NCBI GenBank assembly: GCA_026999335.1
Contig: JALTPW010000946.1
Span: forward strand, 1-16,698
Direction: 5' to 3'
DNA length: 16,698 nt
From: Chromatiales bacterium
Lineage (GTDB): Bacteria > Pseudomonadota > Gammaproteobacteria > SZUA-152
A program made the translations under genes and the position numbers. Positions 1 through 6,493 of the stretch are shown piece after piece; position 1 is the first letter of the stretch; every line of letters begins with the position of its first letter. The notes below the pieces were generated by a model. That model searched no databases. It had not been told where the DNA came from and was given only the letters and a program-made list of their open reading frames with translations.

Positions 1-873
1 GGTATTGCCCGCCGCTGGGGGGGCTTTGTGAATGCCAATGTCATTATCGGTGACAGAGATAAAACAGATCGAGGGACGGGGTTCGATTTCCGTGCCCGGG
101 GGGTCACCGCTGGCGCCGACTACCGCCTATCCGATGCACTGGTCGTGGGTAGCGCCTTGGGTTATGCCAGCAAAGATTCCGACTTTAAGGGGGATGCCGG
201 TAATCTGGAGATGGACAGTTGGCATCTGGCGGCCTACGGCAGCTACTACCGGTCAGAAAAATTCTATCTGGATGGTCTGCTCAGACTGGGTAGAAATAAT
301 ATCGATACCGACCGCCGAATTAATTTGCCGGGTGATCCTCTGCAGGAGGGTGTAGGTAGTACGACAGGCTGGGAATACGCCGCCAGCCTGAGTGGTGGCT
401 ATGAATATAGCCGCAACGCGCTGACTGCCGGCCCCTATGGACGCTTGGGATTTATTCAGACATCGATTGATGGTTACACGGAGTCGGCCTCGAATCCCGG
501 TGGTGTGGGTGCGGGTTCGATATTGGTGATCGATGATCAGGACGTGGATTCCATAACGGCGGTGCTGGGTGGCCAGGTCACTTATGCGATCAGTGCCCGT
601 AGTGCGGTGTATCTCTTGCAACTCAATGGTGAGTGGGAACATGAGTTTACGGACAATTCACGCGCCATCGCCGCGCAATTTGTCTATGACCCGACCCGTA
701 CCAGCTTTGATATTCGCTCGGATAACCCGGATCGAAACTATTTTAACCTGGGTCTGGGCGTGACGGCGGTCTTTGCCAATGGGCGGTCAGGCTTTATTCA
801 TTATGAAAGTCGGCTGGGGCAGGATGATGTCCGGCAATACTGGATCAATGGCGGTATCAGGATAGAGCTGTAG
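1..873 (+). CDS. Autotransporter outer-membrane beta-barrel domain protein, 3' part (5' end outside window)
   Basis: The frame is open from base 1 to a TAG at 871-873, giving about 290 residues. The GTG at 28 is in frame but is not a convincing start, because coding-like sequence (GIARRWGGF) precedes it, so the gene begins upstream of the window. The protein alternates short amphipathic strands rich in Gly, Tyr and Asn with turns, for example TAGADYRLSDALVVGSALGY and WHLAAYGSYYRSEKFYLDGL, and ends in a strand-like run close to the C-terminus. This is the usual pattern of the C-terminal translocator barrel of type V autotransporters, about 250-300 residues in the outer membrane. The passenger domain, and hence the function, is not visible. 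It is convergent with ispA, and its stop codon touches a long palindromic repeat. The family call is fairly sure; the substrate or role is unknown. Confidence 0.8.
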   Translation, partial: GIARRWGGFVNANVIIGDRDKTDRGTGFDFRARGVTAGADYRLSDALVVGSALGYASKDSDFKGDAGNLEMDSWHLAAYGSYYRSEKFYLDGLLRLGRNNIDTDRRINLPGDPLQEGVGSTTGWEYAASLSGGYEYSRNALTAGPYGRLGFIQTSIDGYTESASNPGGVGAGSILVIDDQDVDSITAVLGGQVTYAISARSAVYLLQLNGEWEHEFTDNSRAIAAQFVYDPTRTSFDIRSDNPDRNYFNLGLGVTAVFANGRSGFIHYESRLGQDDVRQYWINGGIRIEL

Positions 874-957
874 CCAGGTAGGGTGGCGTTTTATGTGCCC
901 TCGCGGTTGACATATATTCCGCGTGGGCATGAAAAGCCTGCCCACCCTACCCTGGCT
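872..957. repeat. Long imperfect palindrome of GTAG-REP type between convergent genes
   Basis: The outer arms at 872-886 and 942-957 are complementary with one bulged base. Inside them lie a complementary pair CGCGG (902-906) and CCGCG (919-923), and a compact hairpin GTGGGCA (923-929)/TGCCCAC (939-945). Read inward from the right, the element starts GTAGGGTGGGCA, the same head as the repeats at 6386 and 7935, so I place it in the same repeat family as a diverged inverted pair. It overlaps the stop codon of the autotransporter gene and lies 44 bases beyond the end of ispA on the other strand. It could therefore act as a bidirectional transcription end or mRNA 3' stabiliser. That role is inference, as there is no clear T-tract. 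Confidence 0.7.
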
Positions 958-1001
958 ATTTCATATACCCGGGCCGGCGGCGTCGGATAATTTGGAATGA
1001 G

Positions 1002-1892
1002 CTAGCTCCTGCGATGGATGATGTACTCGGCGATATCGCGCAACGGCTGCCCGGCATCGCCCAGCGGCGCGAGGCTGTCCAGTGCCTCCTGGTGCAGGTC
1101 ATGGGCCATGCGTTTGGCCTCGTCCATGCCCACCCGTGCCGGGTAGGTAGGCTTGTTGCCGGCCAGGTCGCTGCCCTGTGGTTTGCCGAGGGTGGCGGTA
1201 TCACCCTCGATATCGAGGATGTCGTCACGGATCTGGAAGGCCAGGCCCATGCATTTGGCGTAGTGATCCAGCTGTTCCAGCCGCGTCTCGTCGCTGTCAG
1301 GCTGGCTGAGGGCGCCGAGGCGCACGCTGGCGCGGATCAGTGCACCGGTCTTGTGGATGTGCATGTCTTCCAGCTCGGCGAGGGTGATCTCACGGCCGGC
1401 GGCGGTGAGGTCGATGGCCTGACCGCCGGCCATGCCGCGTGAGCCCGAGGCCAGGGCCAGTGTCTCCACCATGCGCAAACGCAGGGCGGGGTCGCTGACC
1501 ATGTGGGGGTCGTGGGCGAGGATATAAAAGGCCAGCGATTGCAGGGCATCGCCCACCAGCATGGCGGTGGCCTCGTCGAAGGCGATGTGGGTGGTGGGCT
1601 TGCCGCGGCGCAGGTCGTCGTCATCCATGGCCGGTAGGTCGTCGTGAACCAGCGAATAGACGTGGATCAGCTCCAGCGCGCAGGCGGGGCCGTCGAGGCG
1701 TTGCAACGGTGCCCCGAGGGCGACGCCCGTCATATAGACCAGCGCAGGGCGGATGCGCTTGCCGCCGTCCAGCGCCGCGTAGCGCATGGCCTCGTGCAGG
1801 CGGGTGGGCAGAATTTGGGCCGAGGGCAACCAGTGCTGCAGTGCCTGTTCGGTGCGGGCCTGGTAGGTGCCCAGCAATGCCGAGAGGGTCAT
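1002..1892 (-). CDS. ispA: (2E,6E)-farnesyl diphosphate synthase (geranyltranstransferase)
   Basis: The 296-residue product is an all-alpha trans-prenyltransferase of the cytoplasm. It condenses IPP with DMAPP and then GPP to give FPP, the precursor of undecaprenyl phosphate, quinone side chains and hopanoids. The first Asp-rich motif (DDLPAMDDDD, about residues 84-93, followed by LRRGKPTTH) binds the allylic diphosphate through Mg2+. The second (DDILD, about 223-227) is also intact. The wording around the first motif is that of proteobacterial IspA rather than of long-chain octaprenyl synthases. GGKRIRP near residue 43 is the IPP-binding stretch. The start ATG overlaps the xseB stop as ATGA on the minus strand, so the two are probably translationally coupled. 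In many proteobacteria dxs follows ispA; here the next gene is a convergent autotransporter gene, so dxs lies elsewhere. Confidence 0.95.
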   Translation of the reverse strand: MTLSALLGTYQARTEQALQHWLPSAQILPTRLHEAMRYAALDGGKRIRPALVYMTGVALGAPLQRLDGPACALELIHVYSLVHDDLPAMDDDDLRRGKPTTHIAFDEATAMLVGDALQSLAFYILAHDPHMVSDPALRLRMVETLALASGSRGMAGGQAIDLTAAGREITLAELEDMHIHKTGALIRASVRLGALSQPDSDETRLEQLDHYAKCMGLAFQIRDDILDIEGDTATLGKPQGSDLAGNKPTYPARVGMDEAKRMAHDLHQEALDSLAPLGDAGQPLRDIAEYIIHRRS

Positions 1893-2137
1893 GGTTTGGC
1901 CTGCGGATCCTGCGGCTCGAAGTCCACGGCCCCGGTGTCCTTGTCCAGCAGGATTTGCACCTTCTGTTCGGCCTCTTGCAGGGCGGTCTGGCAGGCGCGG
2001 GTCAGCTCGATACCGCGCTCGAAATCCTGCAGCGATGCCTCCAGGCTGGTTTCTCCCTGCTCCATGCGGTCTACCAGTATTTCCAGTTCGGCGAGGGCGG
2101 ATTCAAAGTCGAAGGTCTTGGTTTTTTTCTTTACCAC
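1889..2137 (-). CDS. xseB: Exodeoxyribonuclease VII small subunit
   Basis: This 82-residue acidic helical protein begins with a Lys-rich tail, then FDFESALAELEILVDRMEQG and SLEASLQDFERGIEL, the characteristic XseB signature. Several XseB chains bind one XseA to form exonuclease VII, which degrades single-stranded DNA to acid-insoluble and then soluble oligonucleotides. The subunit has no active site of its own. The start used is a GTG (CAC on the plus strand at 2135-2137), and no strong Shine-Dalgarno is visible before it. The length is typical of the family (about 75-85 residues). It is the first gene of an xseB-ispA pair overlapping by four bases, and is divergent from parE, so the 256-base spacer must carry both promoters. 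Confidence 0.93.
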   Translation of the reverse strand: MVKKKTKTFDFESALAELEILVDRMEQGETSLEASLQDFERGIELTRACQTALQEAEQKVQILLDKDTGAVDFEPQDPQAKP

Positions 2138-2393
2138 GTTGTGTTTACCCGGGTGGTTGGGGGCAATGCCGTGAACCTGTTGTGGCCATTGCCGTCGAGG
2201 GCGTAACGTTACCTTCGCCTTCAGCAGGCGTCAAACGGGTGTGTTGCAATTACCGTTTCGTTTGTGTGGGCAGCGGGCCAATCTTTTGGAAAAAATCCTA
2301 ATCGTTGTAGCGTCCGGAAACCTCGATTCAGTCCATCCCGCCATGTAAACTCCCGGGGTCTTACATTATTCCTATTTTTTTGACAGGAGCCGT
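2138..2393. promoter_or_regulatory. Divergent intergenic region, xseB / parE
   Basis: These 256 bases separate the divergent starts of xseB and parE and must supply upstream control for both. The only firm element is AGGAG at 2385-2389, four bases before the parE ATG. A weak inverted pair GGCAATG (2162-2168)/CATTGCC (2187-2193) lies near xseB. I see no convincing -35/-10 pair that I would defend, and no coding sequence. Confidence 0.4.
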
Positions 2394-4292
2394 ATGAGCA
2401 GTCAGTACGATGCCTCGTCCATCGAGGTACTGAGTGGCCTGGAGCCGGTGCGCAAGCGTCCGGGCATGTATACCCAGACCGAACGACCCAATCACCTGGC
2501 GCAGGAGGTCATCGACAACAGTGTCGACGAAGCCATCGCCGGCCACGCCCGGCGCATCGACGTCACCCTCTACAAGGACGGTTCTCTGCAAGTGGTGGAC
2601 GACGGCCGTGGCATGCCCGTGGACATGCACCCGGAGGAGGGCATCCCCGGCGTCGAGGTGATCCTCACCAAGTTGCATGCCGGTGGCAAGTTCTCCAACA
2701 AGAACTACCAGTTCTCCGGCGGCCTGCACGGCGTTGGTGTATCGGTGGTCAATGCCCTGTCGAAACACCTCGAAGTGCGGGTGCGGCGCGATGGCAAGGA
2801 GTACAACGTCGCCTTCGCCGATGGCAACCGCATCTCTGCGCTGGCGCAGATCGGTACCGTTGGCAAACGCAATACCGGCACCACACTGCGTTTCCGGCCC
2901 GATCCGCAGTTCTTCGATTCGTCCAAGTTTTCCGTGCCACGCCTCAAGCACGTGTTGCGCGCCAAGGCCGTGCTGTGCCCCGGACTGAAGGTTAGCTTCT
3001 TCGACGAAAACAGCGCTGAGAGCAGCGAATGGCTTTACGAAGACGGTCTGCGCGACTATCTCATGGATGCCTTGCAAGGCATGGAGACCCTGCCACCGGA
3101 ACCCTTTCTTGGCAGCTTCAAGGGCGATACCGAGGCCGCCGACTGGGCAATACTGTGGCTGCCCTTTAGTGAGAACAGAGGGGGGGATTCCATTACCGAG
3201 AGCTACGTCAACCTGGTGCCCACCGCCCAGGGCGGCACCCACGTCAATGGCCTGCGCACCGGCCTCACCGAAGCCATGCGCGAGTTTTGCGAATTCCGCA
3301 ACCTGCTGCCGCGTGGTGTCAAGCTGGCACCGGACGACGTGTGGGATCGGGTCAGCTACATCCTCTCGGTGAAAATGGCCGATCCCGCTTTTTCCGGTCA
3401 GACCAAGGAGCGCCTGTCCTCGCGCGAGTGCGCCGCCTTCGTCTCCGGCGTGGTCAAGGATGCCTTCAGCCTGTGGCTCAACCAGCACACGGAAATGGGC
3501 GAGGCCATCGCCGAACTGGCGATCACTAATGCCCAGAGTCGCCTGCGCGCGGGTAAAAAGGTTGCGCGCAAAAAGGTCACTCAGGGCCCGGCTCTGCCCG
3601 GCAAGCTGGCCGACTGCGCCAGTGCCGATCCCGCGCGCAGCGAGCTGTTCCTGGTCGAGGGCGATTCCGCCGGCGGCTCCGCCAAGCAGGCCCGTGACAA
3701 GGAATTTCAGGCCATCATGCCCCTGCGCGGCAAGATCCTTAACACCTGGGAAGTGGATCCCGCCGAGGTGCTGGCCTCACAGGAAGTACACGACATCGCC
3801 GTCGCCATCGGCGTCGATCCCGGCTCCGACAATCTCAGCGGCCTGCGCTATGACAAGGTCTGTGTACTGGCCGATGCCGATTCCGATGGCGCCCATATCG
3901 CCACTCTGCTGTGCGCGTTGTTCCTGCGCCACTTCAAGCCGCTGGTGGCCGCCGGCAACGTCTATATTGCTATGCCGCCGCTGTTTCGCATCGATATTGG
4001 CAAGGATGTCTATTACGCCTTGGACGAAGCCGAAAAACAGGGCGTGGTCGAGCGCATCAAGGCGGAAAAGAAAAGAGGCAAGATCAACGTACAGCGTTTC
4101 AAGGGCCTGGGCGAAATGAACCCCATTCAGCTGCGTGAGACGACGCTATCACCCGATACCCGCCGCTTGGTGCAGCTCACCATTGAAGCCGGTGACGATA
4201 CCCATCAGTTGATGGATATGTTGCTGGCCAAGAAACGTGCCTCGGATCGTAAGGTTTGGTTGGAGGGTAAGGGGAACATGGCAGAGGTTTGA
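2394..4292 (+). CDS. parE: DNA topoisomerase IV subunit B (ATPase subunit)
   Basis: This is the 632-residue ATPase/TOPRIM subunit of the ParC2ParE2 type IIA topoisomerase, which unlinks daughter chromosomes and relaxes supercoils in the cytoplasm. The GHKL ATPase fold is intact. NSVDEAIAG (about 42-50) carries the Mg2+-binding Asn and the Glu, DDGRGMP (about 69-75) is the second ATP motif, and GGLHGVGVSVVNALS (about 109-123) is the glycine-rich lid. The transducer domain follows. The TOPRIM domain has LVEGDSAGGSAKQARD (about 419-434) and the acidic triad DADSDG (about 493-498). The C-terminus carries the FKGLGEMN motif. GLEPVRKRPGMYT at the N-terminus and a length near 630 mark ParE rather than GyrB, which is about 800 residues. 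AGGAG precedes the ATG. A REP begins five bases after the stop codon, and parC follows only after 3.7 kb of accessory DNA. Confidence 0.96.
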   Translation: MSSQYDASSIEVLSGLEPVRKRPGMYTQTERPNHLAQEVIDNSVDEAIAGHARRIDVTLYKDGSLQVVDDGRGMPVDMHPEEGIPGVEVILTKLHAGGKFSNKNYQFSGGLHGVGVSVVNALSKHLEVRVRRDGKEYNVAFADGNRISALAQIGTVGKRNTGTTLRFRPDPQFFDSSKFSVPRLKHVLRAKAVLCPGLKVSFFDENSAESSEWLYEDGLRDYLMDALQGMETLPPEPFLGSFKGDTEAADWAILWLPFSENRGGDSITESYVNLVPTAQGGTHVNGLRTGLTEAMREFCEFRNLLPRGVKLAPDDVWDRVSYILSVKMADPAFSGQTKERLSSRECAAFVSGVVKDAFSLWLNQHTEMGEAIAELAITNAQSRLRAGKKVARKKVTQGPALPGKLADCASADPARSELFLVEGDSAGGSAKQARDKEFQAIMPLRGKILNTWEVDPAEVLASQEVHDIAVAIGVDPGSDNLSGLRYDKVCVLADADSDGAHIATLLCALFLRHFKPLVAAGNVYIAMPPLFRIDIGKDVYYALDEAEKQGVVERIKAEKKRGKINVQRFKGLGEMNPIQLRETTLSPDTRRLVQLTIEAGDDTHQLMDMLLAKKRASDRKVWLEGKGNMAEV

Positions 4293-4296
4293 TCAC

Positions 4297-4325
4297 GTAG
4301 GTTGGGGTGAGGAACGAACCCCAAC
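4297..4325 (+). repeat. GTAG-headed REP, left end of RAYT unit 1
   Basis: A 29-bp element: head GTAG, stem arm GTTGGGG, an 11-base loop, and closing arm CCCCAAC. An exact reverse-complement copy lies at 4900-4928, and identical forward and reverse copies at 5546-5574 and 6150-6178. The GTAG tetranucleotide joined to a hairpin is the recognised layout of REPs handled by RAYT transposases. It begins five bases after the parE stop codon, so it also forms the 3' end of the parE transcript unless transcription continues. Confidence 0.9.
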
Positions 4326-4358
4326 ATTTTCAACCCGGGAAATTCGTGGAGATGAGAG

Positions 4359-4892
4359 ATGCAATATCGACGGACCGATATCGCAGGCGGAACCTATTTC
4401 TTCACCGTAAATCTGGCTGATCGGAGACGCACGTTACTGGCTGATCATGCGGACATATTGCGAACGGTGATGCGCAAAGTAAAGGAGAAACATCCATTTG
4501 ACATCGATGCCATGGTTGTTCTTCCTGATCATCTGCACATGCTGTGGACCTTGCCAAAAGGGGATGCTGATTTCCCAACGCGGATGATGTTGATAAAGGC
4601 CGGTTTTTCCCGCCTGGTAGAAAAAGATGAATATCAGAGTGCAAGCCGATTATCCAAAGGCGAACGGGGAATATGGCAGCGTCGGTATTGGGAACACTCA
4701 ATCCGGGATGAACAGGATTTTGCAAATCACGTGGATTATATTCATTACAACCCCGTGAAACACGGATACGTTGAACGCGCATCGGATTGGAAATATTCGA
4801 GTATTCATCGTTATGTCAAAGCAGGGATTATGAGTGTGGGTTGGGCTTGTGGTGAGGCTGTATCCGAGAGCGGTGAGTTTGGTGAACGCTGA
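4359..4892 (+). CDS. REP-associated tyrosine transposase (RAYT), copy 1
   Basis: The 177-residue product belongs to the IS200/Y1 (TnpA_REP-like) transposase family. These are single-strand DNA nucleases that cut and join at REP hairpins using one tyrosine. The HUH metal site is seen as DHLHMLW (His58, His60). The C-terminal family signature runs from WQRRYWEHSIRDEQDF (106-121) to VDYIHYNPVKHGYV (125-138). Tyr127 is the likely nucleophile by position in the family; Tyr130 is adjacent. The start is preceded by GGAGATGAGAG. The gene is bracketed by inverted 29-bp REPs, which makes a 632-bp REP-gene-REP unit. It differs from copy 2 at 17 of 177 residues, ten of them in the last 27, and no catalytic residue is altered. 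Whether it is active in mobilising REPs in trans is inference. Confidence 0.93.
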   Translation: MQYRRTDIAGGTYFFTVNLADRRRTLLADHADILRTVMRKVKEKHPFDIDAMVVLPDHLHMLWTLPKGDADFPTRMMLIKAGFSRLVEKDEYQSASRLSKGERGIWQRRYWEHSIRDEQDFANHVDYIHYNPVKHGYVERASDWKYSSIHRYVKAGIMSVGWACGEAVSESGEFGER

Positions 4893-4899
4893 TGGAATT

Positions 4900-4928
4900 G
4901 TTGGGGTTCGTTCCTCACCCCAACCTAC
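4900..4928 (-). repeat. GTAG-headed REP, right end of RAYT unit 1 (inverted)
   Basis: The exact reverse complement of the 29-bp REP at 4297-4325, starting eight bases after the RAYT stop codon. The six bases that follow (GGGCTG, 4929-4934) also follow the right-end REP of unit 2, so the duplicated segment extends slightly past the REP on this side only. Together with the left REP it forms an inverted pair around the transposase gene. Confidence 0.9.
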
Positions 4929-4972
4929 GGGCTGGCGTGAGGCATACAGCCTGTAATTGAGGGAAAGGTGAA

Positions 4973-5542
4973 ATGGATCGCAATATATACCGAGGGCGGC
5001 TGGAACGCTGGGATGATGACAAGGGTTTTGGTTTCGTCCGGCCGGAGAGCTCATCCAAGGAAATCTTCATTCACATATCGGCCTTGAAGAACGTGAGTCG
5101 TCGGCCCGTTGTCGGAGATGTGATTTCTTTTCGCGTGGAAGCGGATGACAAGGGCAAGTCCCGGGCAGCCAATGCAGCGATTGCTGGTGTTCCGATCATC
5201 AAGCCCAGGTCGGCAAAGGTACGAGAGAAGAAAAAGAAAGGACGTTCATCCCCATTCTCTGGGTTGGTTCTGCTTGTGGTGATCAGTGTTGCTGGTTATG
5301 CCGGGTTTGACAGCTGGAGATCCCGACAGGCGGTGGCGGTGGGCAATGCCGGGGCCATTGCGGAGCCTGTTCCCAAAACGTGGGACAATGCTGAACGCTA
5401 TCAATGCGATGGTAGAACGCATTGTTCACAGATGACGTCTTGTGAAGAGGCCAAATTTTTCATCCGCAATTGCCCTAATACAAAGATGGATGGAGATGGT
5501 GATGGAGTGCCCTGTGAACGTCAGTTTTGCAATCGGTGGTAA
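4973..5542 (+). CDS. Cold-shock domain / transmembrane / excalibur calcium-binding fusion protein
   Basis: This 189-residue protein has three parts. Residues about 4-70 are a cold-shock (OB-fold, nucleic-acid-binding) domain, with KGFGFVRP (17-24) as RNP1-like and IFIHISAL (31-38) as RNP2-like motifs. A Lys-rich stretch (about 78-90) precedes one hydrophobic span, about 94-112 (FSGLVLLVVISVAGYAGF). Residues about 142-187 are an excalibur-type domain with six cysteines (145, 151, 157, 167, 181, 186) and the calcium-loop-like DGDGDGVPCE. The positive-inside rule puts the cold-shock domain in the cytoplasm and the excalibur domain in the periplasm. A good ribosome site (GAAAGGTG, 4963-4970) precedes the ATG. 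The gene lies exactly between the two RAYT units and ends three bases before the next REP. The domains are clear; the biological role is not known to me. Confidence 0.85.
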   Translation: MDRNIYRGRLERWDDDKGFGFVRPESSSKEIFIHISALKNVSRRPVVGDVISFRVEADDKGKSRAANAAIAGVPIIKPRSAKVREKKKKGRSSPFSGLVLLVVISVAGYAGFDSWRSRQAVAVGNAGAIAEPVPKTWDNAERYQCDGRTHCSQMTSCEEAKFFIRNCPNTKMDGDGDGVPCERQFCNRW

Positions 5543-5545
5543 TTT

Positions 5546-5574
5546 GTAGGTTGGGGTGAGGAACGAACCCCAAC
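5546..5574 (+). repeat. GTAG-headed REP, left end of RAYT unit 2
   Basis: Identical in all 29 bases to the REP at 4297-4325. It begins three bases after the stop codon of the cold-shock/excalibur gene. The sequence between this REP and the RAYT start (5575-5608) closely matches the corresponding stretch of unit 1, differing by one inserted base and a few substitutions, so the leader is part of the duplicated unit. Confidence 0.9.
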
Positions 5575-5608
5575 ATTATTCAAGCCGGGAAACTCATGGA
5601 GATGAGAG

Positions 5609-6142
5609 ATGCAATATCGACGGGCCGATATCGCAGGTGGAACCTATTTCTTCACCGTAAACCTGGCTGATCGGAGACGCGCGTTGCTGGTAGATCATGC
5701 TGATCTGTTGCGAACGGTGATACGCAAAGTGAAGGAGAGGCATCCATTTGACATCGATGCCATGGTTGTTCTTCCTGATCATCTGCACATGTTGTGGATC
5801 TTGCCAAAAGGGGATGCTGATTTCCCAACGCGGATGATGTTGATAAAGGCCGGTTTTTCCCGCCTGGTGGAAAAAGATGAGTATCAGAGTGCGAGCCGAT
5901 TATCCAAAGGTGAACGGGGAATATGGCAGCGTCGGTATTGGGAACACTCAATCCGGGATGAACAGGATTTTGCAAATCACGTGGATTATATTCATTACAA
6001 CCCCGTGAAACACGGATACGTTGAACGCGCATCGGATTGGAAATATTCGAGTATTCATCGTTACATCAAGGCAGGAGTTTTGGACGCGGATTGGGGGTTT
6101 TGTGAGGCTGTATCCAAGAGCGGTGAGTTTGGCGAACGCTGA
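5609..6142 (+). CDS. REP-associated tyrosine transposase (RAYT), copy 2
   Basis: The second 177-residue Y1 transposase, with the same HUH site (His58, His60) and the same WQRRYWEHSIRD and YIHYNPVKHGYV signatures as copy 1. Substitutions are mostly conservative in the first 64 residues (for example Ala28Val, Ile33Leu, Lys44Arg). The C-terminal tail after residue 152 is the most changed part. A 152-base block (5912-6063) is identical to copy 1 (4662-4813) although both sides have diverged. The ORF is intact and has its own GGAGATGAGAG ribosome site. With its flanking REPs it makes a 633-bp unit in the same orientation as unit 1 and as parE and parC. It is either a second insertion of the same element or a tandem duplication that enclosed the cold-shock gene. 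Confidence 0.93.
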   Translation: MQYRRADIAGGTYFFTVNLADRRRALLVDHADLLRTVIRKVKERHPFDIDAMVVLPDHLHMLWILPKGDADFPTRMMLIKAGFSRLVEKDEYQSASRLSKGERGIWQRRYWEHSIRDEQDFANHVDYIHYNPVKHGYVERASDWKYSSIHRYIKAGVLDADWGFCEAVSKSGEFGER

Positions 6143-6149
6143 CGGAATT

Positions 6150-6178
6150 GTTGGGGTTCGTTCCTCACCCCAACCTAC
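6150..6178 (-). repeat. GTAG-headed REP, right end of RAYT unit 2 (inverted)
   Basis: An exact reverse complement of the 29-bp REP, eight bases past the second RAYT stop and followed by the same GGGCTG as in unit 1 (6179-6184). It is the fourth identical copy in under 1.9 kb. Confidence 0.9.
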
Positions 6179-6185
6179 GGGCTGA

Positions 6186-6389
6186 ATGCAAGTTTCTTCG
6201 CAATTTGGTGCCCATGCTGGCGGAGTTGATGGAAGTCAATTGAAGAAGTATTGCGACTATCTCAAAATTCCAGAGTCAATGATCGATAGAACTGATCCAG
6301 GGCATATTTTAATTTTAAATCAGAAACTCGATTTGCTTGAAAGGCAGGCGAGAGGTGTTATTTCAAAATCAATCACAAAGACTACGTAG
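6186..6389 (+). CDS. Small hypothetical protein, possibly a gene remnant
   Basis: A 67-residue ORF whose ATG comes directly after an in-frame TGA and seven bases after a REP. Its TAG stop is supplied by the GTAG head of the next repeat (6386-6389). The product is hydrophilic with a plausible helical middle (SQLKKYCDYLKIP and HILILNQKLDLLERQAR) and looks more protein-like than the shadow frames here. Base composition is AT-rich, like the neighbouring glycosyltransferase gene. No ribosome site is evident. I recognise no family. Because both ends are set by repeat DNA, it may be the internal fragment of a once longer gene cut by REP insertion. Confidence 0.35.
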   Translation: MQVSSQFGAHAGGVDGSQLKKYCDYLKIPESMIDRTDPGHILILNQKLDLLERQARGVISKSITKTT

Positions 6390-6448
6390 GGTGGGCATTG
6401 CCTACCATGACGTTACCCAAATCCGTTGGCGGGCAATGCCCACCCTGT
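6386..6448. repeat. 63-bp double REP (inverted GTAG-REP pair), copy A
   Basis: The left half is GTAG followed by GGTGGGC-ATT-GCCTACC (a hairpin with one mismatch). The right half is the inverse (GGCGGGC-AAT-GCCCACC) followed by a decayed head. The two are joined by a linker containing GACGTTACCC. The whole matches copy B at 7935-7997 at 56 of 63 positions in the same orientation. The layout of two inverted GTAG REPs is that of a BIME-like element, in a family distinct from the 29-bp REPs around the RAYT genes. Confidence 0.85.
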
Positions 6449-6477
6449 GAGCGATTCTGAATTTTATAAATAATTAC

Positions 6478-6483
6478 TATAAT
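6478..6483 (+). promoter_or_regulatory. Candidate -10 box for the glycosyltransferase gene
   Basis: A perfect TATAAT sits ten bases before the ATG at 6494 in an AT-rich stretch that follows the double REP. The best -35 candidate 17 bases upstream is weak (TTCTGA, 6455-6460). If used, transcription would start about four bases before the ATG, giving a nearly leaderless mRNA. That agrees with the absence of any Shine-Dalgarno sequence there. This is inference from motif match only. Confidence 0.4.
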
Positions 6484-6493
6484 ATATCTTGCT

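Noticed and set aside
1014..2301. Plus-strand frames across ispA and xseB
   Set aside because: Antisense to two well-recognised genes; no motifs.
2361..3488. Long minus-strand open frame (375 codons) opposite parE
   Set aside because: A shadow of the GC-rich parE coding strand; low-complexity His/Gly/Ala composition, no motif, and fully inside a certain gene.
4359..6142. Conventional insertion sequence (IS200/IS605)
   Set aside because: The transposase family is related, but the REP-bounded units and the protein signature fit RAYT; no tnpB or typical IS200 end hairpins are seen.
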